Source of the DNA: Mercurialis annua
Taxonomy: Eukaryota > Streptophyta > Magnoliopsida > Malpighiales > Euphorbiaceae
Direction of reading: 5' to 3'
DNA length: 64,000 nt
Assembly (NCBI RefSeq): GCF_937616625.2
Contig: NC_065571.1
Span: 8,620,501 to 8,684,500, forward strand
The stretch's first letter is position 1; each line of letters begins with the position of its first letter. The translations under genes and the position numbers were made by a program. The notes under the pieces are model-generated. The model was not told the DNA's origin, did not search any database, and saw only the letters and a list, made by a program, of their open reading frames with translations. Positions 1-11,927 of this stretch are shown here, piece after piece.

Positions 1-1252
1 AAAAGAGAGAAAAAGGAGGGACCACGTGATAAGAAAGAGAGAGAAAGAGAGGAAGAGGACACATGAAAGAGAAAAAGGGACCACGTGGGAAAGAGAAAGA
101 AGAACCACATGTCTTCTTCTTATTGGGATGGCATGAATGTAAACTTTTGGTGTTTTGTGATATGAATGTAAAATAAATGAGGTAAATGGCAATTAGTGTA
201 ATTGGAGTCCAATTTTTGGCATTTTTGTTGTTTTCTCTATATCAAAACTATACACAAAAACCGAATTAAACACAATTAAACCGCAAATTTCAACAACTAA
301 AACACATACTTTAAACTTATTAAACATCAGAAAATAAACACAAAGATTTGAGCTAGCAATTATACCTTGATCCTACATGCAATTGTAGATTAGTAATTAG
401 CGGGTGATTTCCAACGTTTTTCGTTGAGGAATTATTGAGAAATAACAAATAAATAATATAGCTAAGGATAAATGGTGAGTTGAGAGCATTCAACAATGGA
501 GGTAAAAGAAATTTGCTGGAAATGAAGTGGGGAAGAAGACTTAGGATATTTATTCGTCTAGGCAAAATTACAAGTTTGCCCTTGTGGCAATTTCGTAAAT
601 AAAAATAATTTTTGCAATATTCGAAATTAAACTTTCTCAATAATTTTCGAATAGTATTTCATGAATAATAACCTCCAAATTATTATCTCGGGATGTCTAT
701 TTTATTTTATAATGAATTTTCTTTATTAATTATGCAGTCCAATTGCAGTCTGGCTAAAATATACTTTTTCGTCCAAAAATTCTCAAATTTATTCCTTGGA
801 CTCCAAATATATAAATAAGCTTACTCGATTATTTAAATTCTCAATTTGAACTTAAATAATACGTTTTCTTAGTCCTAGCTACCTAAATCCTGACGAACCC
901 AGCAGTTCGATTTGAGCTGCATTGTTCTTTAAATTTCTGCACTGTTTCTCATTCAAATTTTATGAAATAAAATTCATAAAATCGAAGAGGACGTCGATAG
1001 CTTCGATTTGACATATAGATCATCGAATTCTGATGTCGGAATAGGAAGATATGAATTTTGGAAGTTAGTCATTCCAAAATTGTCATACTATTATACTTAT
1101 CCAAAATAATTTCTTATGATTCCAATATTTTTATAGGCTTCCCTAAATATTTAAATTCTCCATTTAAATTTAAATATCAATTCTTATAATCCCGATCGTC
1201 CAAATTACGACATATAGCTTAATTTAATAATTCAAAATTCCGGATTATTACA
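1..1252 (-). repeat. Probable LTR fragment, cut by the window edge
   Basis: The right end reads CCGGATTATTACA. Its reverse complement starts TGTAATAATCC, close to the TGTAATACCCC start of the Tekay-like LTRs elsewhere in the window. The AT-rich blocks at 1080-1250 resemble the same part of the LTR ending at 53447. The left end lies outside the window, so no target duplication can be checked. A short antisense reading frame at 353-640 has no recognisable domain. Positions 1-110 are a purine-rich tract with three ACCACGTG or ACCACATG-like words, including G-box cores. Confidence 0.4.
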
Positions 1253-2726
1253 ACAATGGTTCTTAAAAATAATTTATAAGAAAATTTCAAACGGTTTTAA
1301 AAAAAATTTAAAACTCAATTTTTACAACTTTTTTTTTAAGTTTATACAATATATTCAAACCGTGTACAAAGATTTTAAATAATTTACAAAGAATTGAAAC
1401 AGTTTCAAATAGTTTACAAAAATTTTGACAATTTACAAAAGTTTCCAATAATAAAAAAAAACGGTTTCAAACAAGTTCAAAAAGTTTCCGAAACACAGTT
1501 TAGTAATTTTTTTTAGTTTATATAATGGTTTCAAACAATTTATAAAAATTTCAAACAATTTAAAATGATCTCAAAACAATTTTGTTATTTGCTTCAATCT
1601 TTATCAATTGCATATTTAGTTTGTTAGTTGCAAGTACGGTTTTGTATTTAATTGTTGATTGATGCTTTAGTTATTAAACAAATTTTCATCTCGTTTTGTT
1701 AAACAAATTAAGATTTGTAAGAAAATTATTCTCACTTAGTCCACTATTTTCCTGTGTTCAACAACTCGGACTTTTAGTCCAATTATATTACAAGTTGTTA
1801 ATTTTATCAACAACCTTCCAACAAAGGGCATTTGATAACTACTTGTTAACGTAAAGAGACTAACTAAAGAATGAAAATACGCTAGAGACAAAGTAAAAAA
1901 AAAATAGAAAGTATAAGGATTTGAAGATGAATTCTACCATAAAATAATAATTATTATAAAATTAGAAATTTGTCATCTATTATAGCAATATGTATTGAAG
2001 TAAAAATTTAAAATTTAAAATTTAAAATATATGTTATATTTTATGCTAAAAATAGTAGTATAAAATACAGTGAAGATGCTTTCAGTTTTCCTTTTTATTT
2101 TTCATAAAAGAAGAAAAAGAAGCAAGATTAAAGAAACTCTTGTTTGTTGGGTAAAGAATAAAATGAAGACACAACACAAACACAAGAACCACGAGTTACG
2201 GATATTCCTGTAAAGTGATTTACACTTCAAATTAATATTTTACAGTTTGAGATGGAATAATTTATATTTATGGTGTATATATATACACTACACATATTGA
2301 ACAGTGAAATTATGCATTTCTTGTTTCCAACTCTTTTTCTTCAACCAACTGTCGGGTTGCTTTACCTCAAGTTTGGGACCCTTTTTTATCCTAATCGAAT
2401 TTCTCATCACTTAAAGTTTATTCAAATAATTTTTAATTCTTTTACATATTTATTATTAAAAACATATTTACAGATTGCACATGAATTTTTAAATAAAATT
2501 AAACTAAATAACAAGTATAACACTCACACTAACTACTAACTGTTGATCATGTCTTCGTTTAAATGCAAAACCCAATTGAGTGTAAATAAATAAAATCAAA
2601 ATATATATCATATTCGAATCTAAAATATAAAAATGACTTTTTTTTTATTAGTAACTGATGGAAATTCAGTTTCACATAATAATATTATAAACCGAGTACT
2701 ATGAGTTTCGACCGGCGAAACAAACT
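1253..2726. other. AT-rich intergenic DNA, no gene seen
   Basis: Positions 1265-1570 hold a degenerate repeat of words such as TTTCAAAC and AATTTACAAA, like a decayed satellite or element. The rest is AT-rich. The 89-residue frame at 2270-2539 has no family signature and low-complexity composition, so I do not call it. Confidence 0.5.
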
Positions 2727-2774
2727 GTAAGACTAGCCGAGAATTGATAATTATCAATTCTCGGCGAGTCTTAC
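2727..2774. repeat. 48-bp near-perfect palindrome
   Basis: The 24-bp arms meet at 2750/2751 and differ at one position (A at 2735 against the complement of C). The arms carry GTAAGACT then GCCGAGAATTGATAA. It lies about 310 bp upstream of the DOMON/b561 start codon. It may be the core of a small foldback element. Confidence 0.8.
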
Positions 2775-3085
2775 AAGTCAAAGAAAAATAAGTTGGAACC
2801 AAGTTAGACCGAGTTCTATTGGGAGTCGCCCACATAAACAGTCATTTGATATACTCTAGAAAAGCTGACAAACTTATTAAAAAAATAATGTTTATACACT
2901 GAAATAGAATATTTTAAAAAGTTTAAACACCACGTACTAGTATAATTTTTCCCTAACTAAACAATTACAAGGACCTTTATTTGATCAAAATCATAAATAT
3001 ATAGTATTGATCTCATAATTATAATAAGAAAAAGCTGAAACTCAATTTTAAATACAACAAACATTAATTCAATGCCTAAAAAATA

Positions 3086-5348
3086 ATGTCTTCCACTCCC
3101 ATCTTCACCATACTCTTATTTTTCTTAGCCTTTTTAGTTACTACTGCCCATTTCAATACATGCAGCGAGCCTTTCTTTTTGTTCGTAACCCACCAAAAAA
3201 AACTCACATTCTGCAAAAAACTCACCACTCTCGGCGCCGAATTCGGCTGGTCAATCAACAAAACCGACGACGACCACCACCGCATCGACATGATCTTCGG
3301 CGCTAAACTCAACCGCGAGTCAGGGTGGCTAGCCTGGGGCGTCAACCCAGACAAAATGCCGCAAATGGTCGGAACCAGAGCTATCATCGGTATCAGACAT
3401 GAAAATGGGTCGTCATTCACTAACACTTACAATATCACAAGCGATACGAAGTTAAAGTGCAAGCTAACGCCGACGGAGTTATTTGCTTCCGACGATGGCG
3501 GTGGTGATCGGAATGAAGTGAAGTTTCGAAACGTATCAATGGAATATTTTGGTGATTTGAGCTATTTTACGATACAGGCGAGTGTTGTTCTTCCGGTTGC
3601 GGCGTATAATGTTACTAGGGTGAACCATGTTTGGCAAGTTGGGTATGAACTAGACGGGGTTAATCCGAAGAACCATCCGACTGCTCTTCAGAATGATGAT
3701 AGTTCTGAGACGATTAATCTTACTACTGAGAATGAGGCTCGCCATGTCGGCGAACACCGCCGATTCTTGCGAATGGTAATTCGACTTTACCCTACACATT
3801 TATATATGGTTTTTGCGACTATTTTTTCGAGCCAGGAACCTGATTTATTGCTTTTAGGGTTAATATAAATAAAACTTTACGTGTTTTGCAATTCTAATAC
3901 GAATTTTAAATGGCATACATGAACCATTATTTTTTTAAAACTCGGAATACCGAATAATGTTTTGATAGTAAATAACGATGTTGGCTCCAGATTTTGATAT
4001 TTATATTATCTTTTCTTATTAAAAATTTATTCGGTGTTTTAATTGTTAAAAATTGATAGTTCGTGTTTGATATTGTACAAATTTAAAATTCATATAGTAC
4101 TTGCAAAAAAACTCTAAAACTCATGATTCAGTTTACAATTAATTTGTTTATTAATCTTAATTTGAGATATTATATAGGTACAAATTTAACCGCATCTAAT
4201 TTCTTAGAGCATCTACAACCCAACTCTATTATAGAGTATGACTTTACCATATAAAATAAATCAACTCTAAGTTAACTCCATAAACCTGTTATATTTTACA
4301 ATCTTAGCCTTTTTACTCTATATGTAGAGTTTTACTATTCATTTCTTTATAAGAATTAGTTTGTATTTTTTAAAATTTACAAATAATTTTTTAGCCCATT
4401 AACATTAATTTACACAATTGCATCATATAGCAAAAAAATGTATTCAAATGTTATAGTTCTATAATTTAATATTTTAAAATCTGCATATATTATAAATTAA
4501 TCACATCGAATATCAAACAAACAACAATATTTTAATAAATAAGACAAACGATAATATTTTAATAATAATAATAATAGAATTATAACATTTATTATTTTGT
4601 TTCCAATTTCACCATTGATCTAATAATTTTGAATATAATTTCAGTGTGAGTAGTGTTCAATGAATTTAGTTTTTTTTTCTTCAATAAAATGGCAGGTACA
4701 TGGTATTGTTAACATTATGGGATGGGGATTTTTCATGCCTATTGGTGTAATAATAGCAAGATACTCAAAATATCCATTGGGAATAAAAAAGAGATGGTTT
4801 GGGCTTCATGTCTCCTGCCAAATGATAGGATACATTCTTGGAACTACTGGCTGGGTCATCGGCCTGTCCCTTGGAACTGCTTCCAAGTTCTATATCTTTA
4901 GAACTCACCGCCTTTATGCCATGTTCATTTTCTCTTTCACAACCTTACAAGTAAGTTGCATGCTTAATTTTCTCTTGTTAAATGAATAATATTGCATGAA
5001 TAATAATATTATATGAATTAATTACAGATGTTAGCGTTACGCTTAAAACCGGAGAAAAACGACGAGTATAGGAAGCATTGGAACATGTATCATCATTTTC
5101 TGGGGTATGCATTGCTTGGTGTGATCTCAATAAATATATTCAACGGAATTGACATATTGAAACCAGACATGACATGGAAATGGATTTACACTGGAATTCT
5201 TATAGCCTTTGCAGCCATTGTTGCAGCTCTTGAGATCTTTACTTGGACCAAATTTAAAACTTCTGTTAAACCAACTGCTCCTGCACCACAACAAGGACCT
5301 GGTTCTACTACTACTACTCTATGCCCTCCATCAAAGAGAAATTGTTAG
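3086..5348 (+). CDS. Cytochrome b561 and DOMON domain protein, three exons
   Basis: Exons 3086-3775, 4696-4950 and 5028-5348 join in frame (introns 920 and 77 bp, both GT-AG, phase 0) and give about 421 residues, normal for the plant CYB561-DOMON family. Residues 1-25 are a hydrophobic signal peptide. The DOMON domain covers about residues 45-205 (GWLAWGVNP, MVGTRAIIG). The b561 core follows with histidines at 232 (VHG), 268 (LHV), 301 (THR) and 337/338 (YHH), the usual haem ligands, and about five membrane helices. The tail is Pro/Thr-rich. Family members are trans-membrane electron carriers at the plasma membrane, using ascorbate on the cytoplasmic side; the acceptor here is unknown. Without splicing, exon 1 reads on to a stop at 3868. 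The gene is isolated among transposon debris but looks intact. Confidence 0.9.
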
Positions 5349-7384
5349 GTGAACCAAGTCCACCACGTAGGATTATGAACCATCCATTTAATACGTGTTA
5401 GGGACAAAATCATTCTTTAGTTTTATTTATTTTTTAATAGTTCCTTTTCTTTACATACCTTGCTTCTTTTTCTCCATATTTTTGTTGATGGGTAATTGAT
5501 TAATGGGGTTATTGTACTTTGCACTTATGTCAAATTGGTTAATTTTATTTTAATATGTTTCAATTTGGATATCAAAGTACAATTTTAGTGACATTTGGAG
5601 GTTTTAAGTGATTTTTGGCCAAATTATACGTATAGCCAACCAATTTTTGATTATTTATGTCAAACTATATCTTATATTTTATGTATACATATAATAAACC
5701 AAAAAATCAACTTATTCTTCCGTAATTAAAAAATTATTCTTGTTGAAGTAAATTAGTCATGAAAAATAAAATAAATCAAAATACGGTAATAAAAATATAA
5801 AACAAGAATAGAGAATGGCTCCCAAAATCAATCACTTCTGTTTTTTGGTTATTTTTCTGCTTTGATTAAATGTTTATTGTAATTCTGGAAGCAACTTTTG
5901 AATGTAGATTTTTTTTTTTATTCTGTTCTCTTTTCATATGAATCATATCCAATAAGTTAGCATTATTCTTCCTTCTTTTGTTTTTACTGTCTTTGATTAT
6001 CTGAGCAAGAAAGGAATAATCATGAACTAGCGTATAATGGAAAATGAGTAGACATACATCATTTATGGACTAAGACTATCGCATTCACGTTATTAAAATG
6101 ATGACAATCTTATAAATTCGTTTGCTACTTATTTACACATTTGAATAGTAATATTATAAAATTGTCATCATTTTAATGACGTGTTATAATGTGATAAACT
6201 TAATCCACAGATGACTTGGTGAACTAAGTCTACTTAAAAATTCTCTAGACATGGTATAATGTTTTTGAGAATTTAATTACATCGTTAAATAGAATTTCCA
6301 AATTCGAGTTTCTTTTTTTTTCATTACTCATTTTAATAAAAGAGTTAACAAAAGTAATGATGTTGCTAGACATAAAACTAAATTGTTGACAAATACAAAA
6401 ATAAAAGATCATATTATTTAATTTTCAAATAAGAGGGACGAGAATATAAATTATATGGAAGATTTTAAAATAATTTGCTTTAAAATATATTGCACCTCTT
6501 GAAATTCATTTGCAAATTCTATTAGTTTTATCATAATTTGAAATAATAATAACTAATTCTATGGAATAGGGATATAGAATTTAAAATAAATTTAACCGAC
6601 AAACAAATACAGTAAAAATTCAAACGAGTTCCTTAAAGAATATGAAATTCGTTCGAACCAAAGACACTCTTAATAAAAAAAGTTCTACGAGTGAATTTGA
6701 AAATTGAAATACCCGAATCTCAAACTCTAAGAAAATCATGAAAGATGCCTACAATTAATAATGTGGCTGAACCAATAGTGTGATACTCAATGATGAAAAA
6801 CAATCTAGGTAACTTGCCCTTCCATAGTATCAATGATCTCTTAAGACCTCAACCTAGCTAACACTGACAATATTGTAGTGAAATATAAGAATAAAATCGA
6901 CCCCCACACTCTATAAAGCGAATGAAAATGAAAGTGATAGTTCATGTAATTGATATGAAGGCCACAAATTTTATAATTTATAGATCTGATATGGATTCTT
7001 ATAGAGTTCTAGCTTACCAATAGTGCTGCCTCTCTGGCTAGCTTAAATTTATCCAGCAATGTGCCACGGCCTCTTGATAGTGATTTATGCCATTCACATT
7101 TGATAGTCTTGACTCTTGAAAGTATTTGCTTTTAAGTTTTACTTAAATTTATAAACAAAGGATCATTTCACCCCCCAAACTTGGCATGAAAGATCAAAAA
7201 CATTAGGGGTATATTTGCAGCTTTCCAAACTATAAGGGTATAAATAATTCTGAGCTAATCCCTAAATTTTTAAAAGTTAGTCTTTTGACACCATTAAAAC
7301 TATTTATAGACTTCAATAATTAAAATTCAACATTTATGAATAAATTAGTACTCCAGAGAGGTAGCACACTTAGAATTTTTGTTA
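5349..7384. other. AT-rich intergenic DNA with a small foldback
   Basis: The first few hundred bases are probably the 3' UTR and polyadenylation region of the DOMON/b561 gene. A foldback lies at about 6082-6196. Beyond it the sequence is AT-rich with no supported gene. The last part (7150-7384) looks like decayed repeat. Confidence 0.5.
6082..6196. repeat. Foldback / MITE-like inverted repeat
   Basis: TATTAAAATGATGACAAT at 6091 is answered by ATTGTCATCATTTTAATG at 6161. The arms extend with mismatches to about 6082 and 6196. I could not fix a target duplication, so the family is not assigned. Confidence 0.5.
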
Positions 7385-7554
7385 CATTAATATAGGGGTG
7401 TGCAGAAACCGAATCGACCGAATTAAATTGACCGAATTAGACCGAAATATGAATTCAATTCGGTAATTATGACCAAAACGGTGCGGTTTGGGTTGTGGTA
7501 GTGAAAAAATTCGGTGTTTGATAAATGATTTGGTTTCGGTTTGTTCAGAACCGA

Positions 7555-7690
7555 TTTAACCGAAAAACCGAGATACAAAACGACGTCGTTTTGTATCTCA
7601 GTTTTCATACGTGCAAGAAGCTTCCAGAGCTCTGCACGTATGAGAAAACCCTATACAAAACGGTGTGTTTTGTATAGGGTATATAAGATT
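7555..7690. repeat. Three consecutive hairpins in the hAT leader
   Basis: There is a perfect 30-bp palindrome at 7570-7599 with core AAAACGACGTCGTTTT. A stem pairs CATACGTGCA (7606) with TGCACGTATG (7633). A third stem at 7649-7679 pairs CCCTATACAAAAC with its complement. All three lie between the left TIR and the pyrimidine-rich leader. Confidence 0.8.
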
Positions 7691-8425
7691 TGTTAATTTT
7701 ACAAACCCTAAAATTTCATTCTCTCTCAGCGCCTCTCTTTTTCACTTCTCTCTCTGATTCTCTCTAACCTCTCTCCTCTTCATTTCTCTCTCGACTGAAA
7801 CCCTAACCCTAACTCAGCCTCATTCTCACAGTTACTCTTTGCACTCATCATGACTCAGACTCACTTCATCATCATACACACATCAATTAAACTGTAGTTT
7901 GATCGCTGCTCTTCTGGATCCTTTGATTTGAAGTTATGAATCACTGAAGCTTTATCTCAATAGCTTTCTGTGTTTTGTAAAAGAAAACGACGTGCCTTTC
8001 TTTTGTTATTATTAACGATCTGTTAATTATCAGTCCAAATACATATATTGGTGAGTGTTTCTGTGTTTGTGCTTGAAAGTGTTCTTTTTTTTCATTTTCT
8101 GTTTTGTTTAATATGTAAAACTAATGGGTATGTTTGATTCTTGTATGTTGCCTGCATCTAATGGACATGTCATCTCATCTGTGTTTTTGAGACTGGTTTT
8201 GTGTTGATAACATCAGATCCAAAAGAAAGAGGTGATTATTCTGAACTTTTTTTAGTTAGTTCTTCATTTTGATGATTCTGAAATTTTGTTAGTTAGTGTT
8301 ATTGATACACTTTTTTTGTGTTTAATCTCTGTTTGAGAATAAAGTGGTGATCCTGGACCCTGGTGGAAGCTGTTGACCAGTACAACAGACCTGCTTCTTT
8401 GGCCTTTGCAGTTGCAGATCATTCG

Positions 8426-9714
8426 ATGGCAGCAAACTCAATGGTAAGACAATCTTCCTAACTTCTTTACTTCTTAACTTCTTCTTTTTTTTAACTTGTT
8501 GGATATGTACTAATGTTCTCTTGTTTTTAATTTTGTAGATGCCAACAGTTGAAGAAGTTGGGACTGGTGGGAGCAATATTGCTCCCACTGGGACTCCCAA
8601 TGCTCCTGTTGATGTGCCATTGGTGGAAGAGGGTTCAACAATCCCTCTTCCTGTGCCTGCTGCTGCTCATGCTCCTGCTGAGGCCACTGGGGTAAGGAAA
8701 AGAAAACCCATGGTTACTAGATCACCTGTTTGGGAACATTACGAGCGTGTGTATGATGAATGTGGTAGAGTCATGAGTGCTAAGTGTCTTTACTGTGCTA
8801 GAGTTTATCAATGTCATAGCAAATTGAATGGTACTTCTACTTTGAGAGCCCATATGCTTGCATGTCTTAAAAATCCTCATGCTAAACATACTAGGCAGAC
8901 ATTGTTAACTTTAACTCCTGTTGCCCCTGTTTGTAATGCTGGTGATGATAATGATAACAGAGTAAATGTTGGGTCATGGAAATTCTGTCAAGAAGTTATT
9001 AGGGAAGCTTTAGCCTATATGATAATTGTGGATGAGTTGCCTCTAAGGTTTGTGGAAGGGGTTGGGTTTAAAAAATTGATGTTAGCTGCATGTCCTAGGT
9101 TTAAAATACCTAGTAGGTGGACTGTAACTAGGGACTGTTTCAAAATGTATGAGGAACAAAGATTGAAACTGAAACTTTTCTTAAAGAATCATAGTCAAAG
9201 GGTTAGTATAACCACTGACACATGGACTAGCATCCAGAGAATTAACTATATGTGTGTTACTTGTCATTGGCTTGATGACCTTTGGGTTTTGCACAAATGT
9301 ATAATTGCTTTTATGCCTGTTAGTGGACACAAGGGAGAATACATTTCTAAGTCCCTTGAAAATTGCTTGGTGGACTGGGGACTTAAAAATGTATTCTCTA
9401 TCACAATGGATAATGCCAGTAGTAATGACACTGCTGTGTCTGCTTTTAAAAAGAAATTGAATCAATGGGGCACTGGTGTTGCTAAGGGTAAGTATTTGCA
9501 CATGAGATGCATTGCTCATATCTTGAATCTTGTTGTCAGTGATGGTTTGAAATATACTTCTGTTTTTATAACTTTTTTTTTTAAATATACTTCTGTTTTA
9601 GTTAGTACAATTTTCAATTTCAATAATGAGAAGTTGCCTTTCAATCTTAAAACAGCTTCTCCTTTCATGTCCATTTTGTTGCCTGGACTTCAACTGAAAG
9701 TGATGAAAGAGTGA
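8426..9714 (+). pseudogene. hAT transposase, BED-type, C-terminally truncated
   Basis: The main frame starts at 8539. A plausible first exon is 8426-8443 (six codons from ATG), joined by a GT-AG intron (8444-8538) that ends in TTTTGTAG. Numbering from 8539, a BED zinc finger lies at about residues 62-112 (C83, C86, H105, C109). The RNase H-like fold follows with the first aspartate in TTDTWTS, the second in ITMDNASSND and the C-x2-H motif in MRCIAH. After GLK, at about residue 338, family similarity stops. The last 50 residues are a short repeat (KYTSV twice) and low-complexity sequence. The third acidic residue and the C-terminal dimerisation domain of RICESLEEPER-like transposases are absent, which indicates internal deletion. 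Confidence 0.85.
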
Positions 9715-10244
9715 CTGTGTACATACAACACAGAGAGACTATGCAATTTGTTTGAACTTGGAACTTTGGAAGCAGCTTCTTTTAATTGCTTTCATTGAAT
9801 CATTTTTTTGATTATTTGAACTGTGTAATTTTTGAACAGTTCAATTGTTTTGTATATTGCTACTTTCTGATTCAGGAGGGAATTTTTGTATATTTGTATT
9901 AATAGTTGTGTACTATTAATAGGGGAAAACTTGTAATTAATTTAAGGGTGGGGGTATAGATCATTTCATACATTTTAAGTATGTAAATTTGTAATATTTT
10001 ACATTTTGCTGTCTTTACAATATGTTTTATGTCTATTTATTAAAGGCCCATGATAAGGCCCAAACCGAAATACCGAACCGACACCGAACCGAACCGACCG
10101 ACCATTTTCGGTTAAAAACCAATCGGTTTTCAATTTAATATAATGCAATTTGGTTTCAAATATGTCTTAATTCGAAATAGTCGGTTTTCAATTTTTAGGA
10201 ACCGAACCGAACCGAACCGACCGACGCACACCCCTACATTAATA

Positions 10245-11283
10245 TGGACTACTTTAAATTTAGATAGTGCAGAAATACATGAATGATAAATGCTTTGACT
10301 GATATAGACAAAAAAGGTCGGTAATGAAGAGATTTTATTTCACTGTGTCTATTTTTTCATATTTAGGTTTGCAACTTGACAAGTGGTCTCAAAGAAGGAA
10401 GCATTTAAATCTAGCAGATAGCCAGATATACATGAATGATTAAATACTTTGACTAAACTAAGCAAATTAGTCTGACATTCACAACAAATGATGTAATTTC
10501 TAATTTCTAATATGGTGTTTTTATTTGAAAATTAAATAATAATTATCTTATTATTTTTAGTATTAATCAATTAAATCAAAAAAAAACTAGCTTAGAATTT
10601 ACTGATCAAAAAAAATATTTTGGAGGGTGACAATTTGGCCATTGTGCAAAATGCCTCAAAAAGATAACATTCTCTTTGACAATAATTATAATTTATTTCA
10701 TGATATTATAAAATGCTTTATCTTGAAATTGGAATTTAATTCATATGTTCCGTGAAGGGAATAGATGTACGGATATGCTATATATGTAATTTTAGTCACC
10801 GATATCCGTTAGAATGTCACATTTTCGATGAACCACCAAACTCGAACTTGGTGGGTGTTGCGTTTGCTCGAACGTGTAGTAGTTAATTGGCATATATAAG
10901 CAACAATTGTAATAATATAAAAAAAATTGGGTAATGAAAAACTAATGAGAGATTTCATTTTACTGCGTCTATTTTTTTTCAAATTTAATTATGCAACTTG
11001 ACAAGTGGTCTCAAAGGATGAAGCATTTTGAATGTCAACTCCCTTTCAATTCTTTCCAATTAGGTCCATACCCATATCAAACTCCCCAAAAAGTCTTCGC
11101 AACCTTTTTTTGATTGTGAATTTTCTGTTATCCTTTTCGCACTGCTTTCTGTATTTTATTCAAGAATTGACTCATTTCAGTCCTAACATAAAGAAATATT
11201 ATAGTACTCGGCTGTACGTTGAAGATAGACTTACTCTATATTTAGTGGAACATCACATGCAAAATTATATCTCCAAATTTCTC
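10245..11283. promoter_or_regulatory. Upstream region of STIG1-like gene 1, with internal duplications
   Basis: A block of about 90 bp at 10320-10410 recurs at 10935-11030; both copies contain GCAACTTGACAAGTGGTCTC. A second pair, ATACATGAATGAT plus CTTTGACT, is at 10272 and 10427. These look like local duplication inside a promoter. No separate gene is supported; the reading frame at 11032-11295 overlaps the promoter and has no domain. Confidence 0.5.
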
Positions 11284-11290
11284 TATAAAT
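11284..11290 (+). promoter_or_regulatory. TATA box of STIG1-like gene 1
   Basis: TATAAAT in the context CTCTATAAATAC, 95 bp before the start codon. The other four STIG1-like genes have the same element at similar distance. Confidence 0.7.
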
Positions 11291-11378
11291 ACTAAATATT
11301 TTTTACTCTCTTCTTCATCCATTACCTCTCCCATTCTTTTAACTCAACACAATATTACAATAATTTTCTGATCCAAAA

Positions 11379-11927
11379 ATGAAGTTACTAAACATTTTCT
11401 TGGTTCTTGTTCTTGTAACGCCTCTAGTCTTGAGTGTTTCTGCATTACCACAAGAACAAGAACAAGAAGTACAAGAAAATAGTAACGATCAAGAAGTACA
11501 AGAAAATATTAATAATCAAGAACTCGAAGTACTCGAAAATATTAATGATAAACAACAAGAAGGTGATGAGTATCATGAATTGCTGACCGAACAATCTTCC
11601 GATGATGAAGTTAGTTCGGAACATAAATCTGGTCGCGTTCTATATCAAAGGAGATTCTGGAGACCTCGTCGTGTACAATGTAACAAATACCCTTGGATTT
11701 GCCATGCATGGGGCAGTCCGGGGCCACATTGCTGCAACAAAAAGTGCGTAAATGTGTTGGCGGATCGCATGAACTGTGGAGCTTGCGGAAATAAATGCAA
11801 ATATAATCAGACTTGCTGTAATGGAAAATGTGTTAATCCATATTTCAGTCGAGGGCATTGTGGAGGATGCAATAATAGGTGCAAAGTTGGAGGATTTTGT
11901 GCTTTTGGTCTTTGCAATTATGCATAG
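11379..11927 (+). CDS. STIG1-like secreted cysteine-rich protein, copy 1
   Basis: A single exon of 182 residues. Residues 1-23 form a signal peptide (MKLLNIFLVLVLV). Next is an acidic Gln/Glu/Asn linker with repeats of the type QEVQENIN, then SGRVLYQRR and a basic stretch. The Stig1 domain covers about residues 99-182 with 16 cysteines, including HCC, CGACG, TCC and CGGC clusters. STIG1 family proteins are secreted; in tobacco, petunia and tomato they act in the stigma exudate and pollen tube signalling, and Arabidopsis GRI is a relative tied to cell-death signalling. The role here is inferred from family only. It is the longest copy through linker expansion, and closest to copy 4 (RVQCNKYP). 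Confidence 0.93.
   Translation: MKLLNIFLVLVLVTPLVLSVSALPQEQEQEVQENSNDQEVQENINNQELEVLENINDKQQEGDEYHELLTEQSSDDEVSSEHKSGRVLYQRRFWRPRRVQCNKYPWICHAWGSPGPHCCNKKCVNVLADRMNCGACGNKCKYNQTCCNGKCVNPYFSRGHCGGCNNRCKVGGFCAFGLCNYA

Larger units (their letters stand above)
7393..10236 (+). mobile_element. hAT-superfamily DNA transposon, 2844 bp, deleted transposase
   Basis: The left end is TAGGGGTGTGC and the right end is its inverse, GCACACCCCTA. The 8-bp direct repeat CATTAATA flanks both sides (7385-7392 and 10237-10244), which is the hAT rule. Both subterminal regions are dense in CCGAACCGA-type words, as expected for transposase binding sites. The single gene encodes a BED-finger hAT transposase without its C-terminal half. 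The element is therefore a clear hAT insertion but probably not self-mobile; perfect duplications suggest it is not very old. Confidence 0.92.

Noticed and set aside
353..640. 95-residue minus-strand frame
   Set aside because: Low complexity, no motif, lies in probable LTR sequence.
2270..2539. 89-residue plus-strand frame
   Set aside because: AT-rich, no signal or domain, no promoter context.
3076..3426. 116-residue minus-strand frame
   Set aside because: Antisense shadow of DOMON exon 1.
4205..4330. MITE starting GAGCATCTACAAC in DOMON intron 1
   Set aside because: Only one end resembles known plant MITE ends; no matching second end was found.
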